Shown in pieces: positions 37,088 to 40,626 of a stretch of DNA of 40,626 bases (positions within the stretch are counted from its first letter, which is position 1; each line of letters begins with the position of its first letter). The position numbers and the translations under genes were made by a program. The notes under the pieces are model-generated. The model was not told the origin of the DNA, ran no database searches, and saw only the letters and a program-made list of their open reading frames with translations. Origin of the DNA: Sphingobacteriaceae bacterium. GTDB lineage: Bacteria > Bacteroidota > Bacteroidia > B-17B0 > Aurantibacillaceae. The stretch lies in contig CANGWA010000004.1 of assembly GCA_947457335.1 (NCBI GenBank), positions 1-40,626 of the forward strand, written 5' to 3'.

Positions 37088-38593
37088 ATGAATATTTATA
37101 CACGTAAGCAACGTTGGAAAATGATATTGGCAGTAGTAGCACTGTTGATAGTGATTGCTTCGTTTTGGTATACCAATAATTTAGTAAGACGCATTGCTGA
37201 CGATGAACGCGTGAAGGCGCGAATATGGGCCGAGGCGGTTGAAAAACGGGCTAAACTTATTCGCTTCACCAATACGTTGTTTACAGAAATAAAGGGAGAA
37301 GAACGGAAGAAAGCGGAACTCTATGCCGAAGCCTTTAAAGAACTGTCGAACCCGTTTAGCACAGCTGACATCAACTTTGTGCTTAAAGTGCTACAGGCCA
37401 ACACAACGGTGCCTGTAATATTGGTGAATGACAACGGACAAATGAGTCACCGCAACCTCGATTCCACTAGGGTTAACGACACCGCCTATGTGCGGCAGCA
37501 ATTGGAGGAAATGAAACAACTGTATCCACCGGTGGTGACCAAGTATTACCAGCAGCACGTTTCTTATTTGTATTACAAAGATTCTAAAGTGTTCACCGAC
37601 ATACAAGTGGTGTTTGATAGTTTGATGAATTCATTCAAAGAAACATCGGTGCTAACTGCAGAAGTGGCGGCGATTTTTACCGATAGCAGCCGCACACAGG
37701 TGATTACCAAAAGCGAAAAAATAAAACAAGAGGATATCAATACGGCAGAGAAATTACACTCCACCATCGCTACACTAGAGTCTCAAAACACACCTTTAAC
37801 GGTAGATTTGGGAGATGGACACATGTATTATATATTCTATTCCCAATCCGATTTGCTGACCAAACTTAAGTATTATCCTTACATACAATTCGGGGTCATA
37901 GGGTTGTTTCTCATCATTGCTTATGTACTCTTTAGTACAGCGCGTAAAGCCGAACAAGACCAAGTTTGGGTGGGCATGAGCAAGGAGACGGCCCACCAAT
38001 TGGGCACACCGTTATCATCTCTCATGGCTTGGAACGAACACTTAATCACCTTGGGAGTAGATGAGTCGGTGGTAAAAGAAATGCAGCAAGATGTAAAGCG
38101 ATTGAACACCATAACCGATCGTTTTAGTAAGATAGGCTCCCAGCCGGCGATGGAGTCGGAGTCGGTTAACCAGATTTTAGAAGAAGCCGTTGACTATTTA
38201 AAACGGCGCACTTCGCGCAATGTGTTGTACACCTTGCAGTTGCCCGAAGAACAAGTAGTGGCGCCATTAAGCCGCGCGCTTTTTGAATGGGTGATTGAGA
38301 ACCTTTGTAAGAATGCCGTCGATGCGATGGAGGGAAAGGGACACATTGAAATTGTATTAAGAGATGTGCCTGAGGGATTAGAAATTGACATAACAGACAG
38401 TGGCAAGGGGATCCCAAAGGCCAACTTCAAAACCGTTTTTGAACCCGGCTACACAACTAAGAGCAGAGGATGGGGCTTAGGGCTAAGTTTGTGCAAGCGC
38501 ATTATTGAAACGTATCATAAGGGTAAGATTTTTGTCCTGCGCAGTGAGCAAGGCAAGGGTACTACCTTTAGAATAGAAATGAAACGCGGTTGA
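37088..38593 (+). CDS. Sensor histidine kinase
   Basis: Two TM segments; H-box region MSKETAHQLGTPLSSLMAWNEHL; N/G boxes ENLCKNAVDAMEGKGHIEI, DITDSGKGIP, GWGLGLSLCKRIIETYHKGKI. Confidence 0.93.
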   Translation: MNIYTRKQRWKMILAVVALLIVIASFWYTNNLVRRIADDERVKARIWAEAVEKRAKLIRFTNTLFTEIKGEERKKAELYAEAFKELSNPFSTADINFVLKVLQANTTVPVILVNDNGQMSHRNLDSTRVNDTAYVRQQLEEMKQLYPPVVTKYYQQHVSYLYYKDSKVFTDIQVVFDSLMNSFKETSVLTAEVAAIFTDSSRTQVITKSEKIKQEDINTAEKLHSTIATLESQNTPLTVDLGDGHMYYIFYSQSDLLTKLKYYPYIQFGVIGLFLIIAYVLFSTARKAEQDQVWVGMSKETAHQLGTPLSSLMAWNEHLITLGVDESVVKEMQQDVKRLNTITDRFSKIGSQPAMESESVNQILEEAVDYLKRRTSRNVLYTLQLPEEQVVAPLSRALFEWVIENLCKNAVDAMEGKGHIEIVLRDVPEGLEIDITDSGKGIPKANFKTVFEPGYTTKSRGWGLGLSLCKRIIETYHKGKIFVLRSEQGKGTTFRIEMKRG

Positions 38594-38790
38594 TCCATCG
38601 TCAATAGGTTATCATTGTTTTGAACAATACGGGCTGTAGTTGGAGAGTCGTGCCAGGAACAAGCAACCCAACGACCAATCATTTTACAACAACAACCACT
38701 TAAGGGTGGTAGCATGGCCTATATATAAGTTGGGCAATAAATGAGGCGGTTACCATCAAGGGGACTATGAGCCTAAATCTAATTTTTCAA

Positions 38791-38811
38791 CTTGCTACAA
38801 TCTATAGCAAG
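38791..38811. promoter_or_regulatory. Inverted repeat CTTGCTA-N7-TAGCAAG upstream of recA
   Basis: Perfect 7-bp arms; right arm falls where a -33 box for the TAATTTTG at 38831 would lie. Confidence 0.4.
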
Positions 38812-38830
38812 GGTCTGCTACGTTGTGTTG

Positions 38831-38838
38831 TAATTTTG
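38831..38838 (+). promoter_or_regulatory. Candidate -7 box TAATTTTG of recA
   Basis: TAnnTTTG match ~97 bp before the recA ATG; no consensus -33. Confidence 0.35.
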
Positions 38839-38934
38839 TTTAAAAGTTATTGGGCTGGGTGGATAAGTCGGGTCATGATAGAGGACAAGGGCGGATAACT
38901 TTAATCAAGCTGTAAAAAAATAAAAATAGATATC

Positions 38935-39987
38935 ATGGCAAGAAAACACGAAGAGGAAGTCCTCGAAGCGACAGACAACCGCAAAACCGTAAACGCAGAG
39001 AAGTTGAAAGCCTTACAGCTGACGCTCGACAAGCTCGAGAAGACCTATGGTAAGGGCGCTATCATGAAGCTGGGTGACAGCAAGGTAGAGCAATTAGAGG
39101 CCATATCAACCGGATCATTGGGGTTGGACATTGCCTTGGGCATTGGTGGGTTACCGAAGGGACGAATTGTAGAGATATACGGTCCAGAGTCTTCAGGTAA
39201 AACCACTTTAGCTATTCACGCGATTGCAAACGTACAGCGTAACGGGGGTATTGCCGCCATTATTGATGCTGAGCATGCATTTGACCGTTTTTACGCTGAG
39301 AAATTAGGAGTTGACACAGAGAGCCTTTTAATATCGCAACCCGATAATGGGGAGCAAGCCTTGGAGATTGCTGACAATTTAATTCGTTCTGGTGCAATTG
39401 ATTTGGTGGTAATTGACTCTGTAGCTGCCTTAACGCCGAAGGCGGAGATTGAAGGGGAGATGGGAGACAGCAAGATGGGATTGCAAGCCCGTCTTATGAG
39501 TCAGGCCTTGCGTAAATTAACCGGTACGATTAATAAAACAGGATGTTGTTGTATTTTCATCAACCAATTACGTGAGAAAATCGGCATTATGTTTGGAAAT
39601 CCTGAGACAACCACAGGGGGTAATGCTTTGAAGTTTTATGCTTCGGTTCGTTTAGATATTCGTCGTATTAGTCAATTGAAAGAGGGAGATGCCGTAATGG
39701 GTAACCGTGTCCGCGTAAAGGTCATCAAGAACAAAGTGGCACCGCCGTTCCGTCAAGCCGAATTCGACATCATGTTTGGCGAAGGCATAAGCAAGACTGG
39801 GGAAATTATTGACATTGGCGTTGAAAAAGGCGTGATTAAAAAATCAGGCTCGTGGTTTAGTTACGACGACACTAAATTGGGTCAGGGACGTGATGCGGTA
39901 AAGGCCTTGTTTTCTGAGAATCCAGACCTCGCCGAAGAGATTGAACACAAAATTAAGGACGCACTGTCGGCAGCAGCCGAAGCGTAG
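38935..39987 (+). CDS. recA: Recombinase RecA
   Basis: [84 protein letters not shown]. Confidence 0.99.
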   Translation: MARKHEEEVLEATDNRKTVNAEKLKALQLTLDKLEKTYGKGAIMKLGDSKVEQLEAISTGSLGLDIALGIGGLPKGRIVEIYGPESSGKTTLAIHAIANVQRNGGIAAIIDAEHAFDRFYAEKLGVDTESLLISQPDNGEQALEIADNLIRSGAIDLVVIDSVAALTPKAEIEGEMGDSKMGLQARLMSQALRKLTGTINKTGCCCIFINQLREKIGIMFGNPETTTGGNALKFYASVRLDIRRISQLKEGDAVMGNRVRVKVIKNKVAPPFRQAEFDIMFGEGISKTGEIIDIGVEKGVIKKSGSWFSYDDTKLGQGRDAVKALFSENPDLAEEIEHKIKDALSAAAEA

Positions 39988-40009
39988 TTCCATCTTTCAC
40001 TTATACAAT

Positions 40010-40045
40010 GAAGGGCAGTGGCGCAAGCGTTGCCCTTCTTTTTTT
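40010..40045 (+). terminator. Intrinsic terminator after recA
   Basis: GAAGGGCAgtggcgcaagcgtTGCCCTTC followed by TTTTTTT. Confidence 0.85.
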
Positions 40046-40263
40046 GGAGTTGGTTATGATTGTCTCCAATTTTCTTACTGAGTGAGGTTAGAGGGTGAGG
40101 GGTGGAAGTTCTCGCAAACCAACTTGCTCTGACATTTGCTCTTCAAATTGCTCCAAGAAAAAGCCTTACGTTAACGCCATTCGCTCTCGCTCTCACACTT
40201 ACTCTGTTCGAAAATTGGGTAGAGGGTGGAAGGTGGCGTCAACGCCTCAATTCTCAATAAATT

Positions 40264-40626
40264 AGAACGCAAAGTTTGCGGAGAAGCAAAGGTCGCAAAG
40301 TCAAGATAAACGCACTTTCAATTTTCAATTAATTAAGGGCGCAAAGGACACGGAGACGCAAAGGGCGCAAAGTCTAGATAAACGCACTCTCAATTCTCCA
40401 CTTTCAATTTTCAACTAATTAAGGGCGCAAAGTCTAGATAAACGCACTCTCAATTCTCCACTTTCAATTTTCAACTAATTAAGGGCGCAAAGAACACAAA
40501 GGTGCAAAGAACGCAAAGAGATAAAGCCCGACAAGAGGTAAAGCCGGCAAAGAGAAAAAAGCGCATAGTGACGTAAATGCATTTTCAATTTTCAACTCTC
40601 AACTTTCAATTAATTTAGGACGCAAC
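40264..40626. repeat. Modular intergenic repeat array (GCAAAG-rich / TCAATTTTCAAC-rich modules) with one duplicated 60-bp unit
   Basis: TCTAGATAAACGCACTCTCAATTCTCCACTTTCAATTTTCAACTAATTAAGGGCGCAAAG occurs twice in tandem, with first-copy core at 40381-40432 and second at 40441-40492; diverged copies flank it; continues to window end. Confidence 0.9.

Noticed and set aside
40264-40626. CRISPR array
   Set aside because: Copies are tandem or degenerate with no regular unique spacers and no cas genes.

Overview
This is a chromosomal segment from a Bacteroidota genome, judged from recA and glmS sequence character, T9SS C-terminal sorting tails, TPR-HTH regulators and TAnnTTTG-type -7 boxes. Housekeeping genes flank an accessory-looking centre. 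The left flank has a truncated secreted protein, yraN, an RsuA/RluB-type pseudouridine synthase with a long charged repeat extension, glmS, a DUF4296 lipoprotein, an FtsB/DivIC-like protein, ferritin, dsbD plus a stand-alone DsbD-N protein, and a GT2 fused to a catalytically truncated WcaJ-like module. The centre (about 10.7-29.5 kb) has four tandem ~1.1 kaa Kelch-like + Ig-like + T9SS-tail proteins. They form one apparent 13.4-kb minus-strand operon with A-B-A'-B' paralogy, a good Bacteroidota-type promoter and a strong terminator. Next to it are tRNA-Arg(TCT), nested inverted repeats, an apparent integrase N-terminal remnant, another gene fragment, and a divergent 1.4 kaa T9SS protein with exact 219-bp repeat units. 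The right flank has two membrane proteins (one DUF2142), a TPR-HTH regulator, a repeat-dense intergenic region, a small T9SS protein, a cyclophilin with a T9SS tail, a sensor histidine kinase and recA. It ends in a modular intergenic repeat array with a 60-bp duplicated unit. The best candidates for something undescribed are the duplicated two-gene T9SS repeat-protein operon beside the tRNA, the structured element at ~8.54-8.69 kb, and the repeat-dense regulatory region at 34.73-34.87 kb. No homology search was possible, so family names come from recognised motifs.
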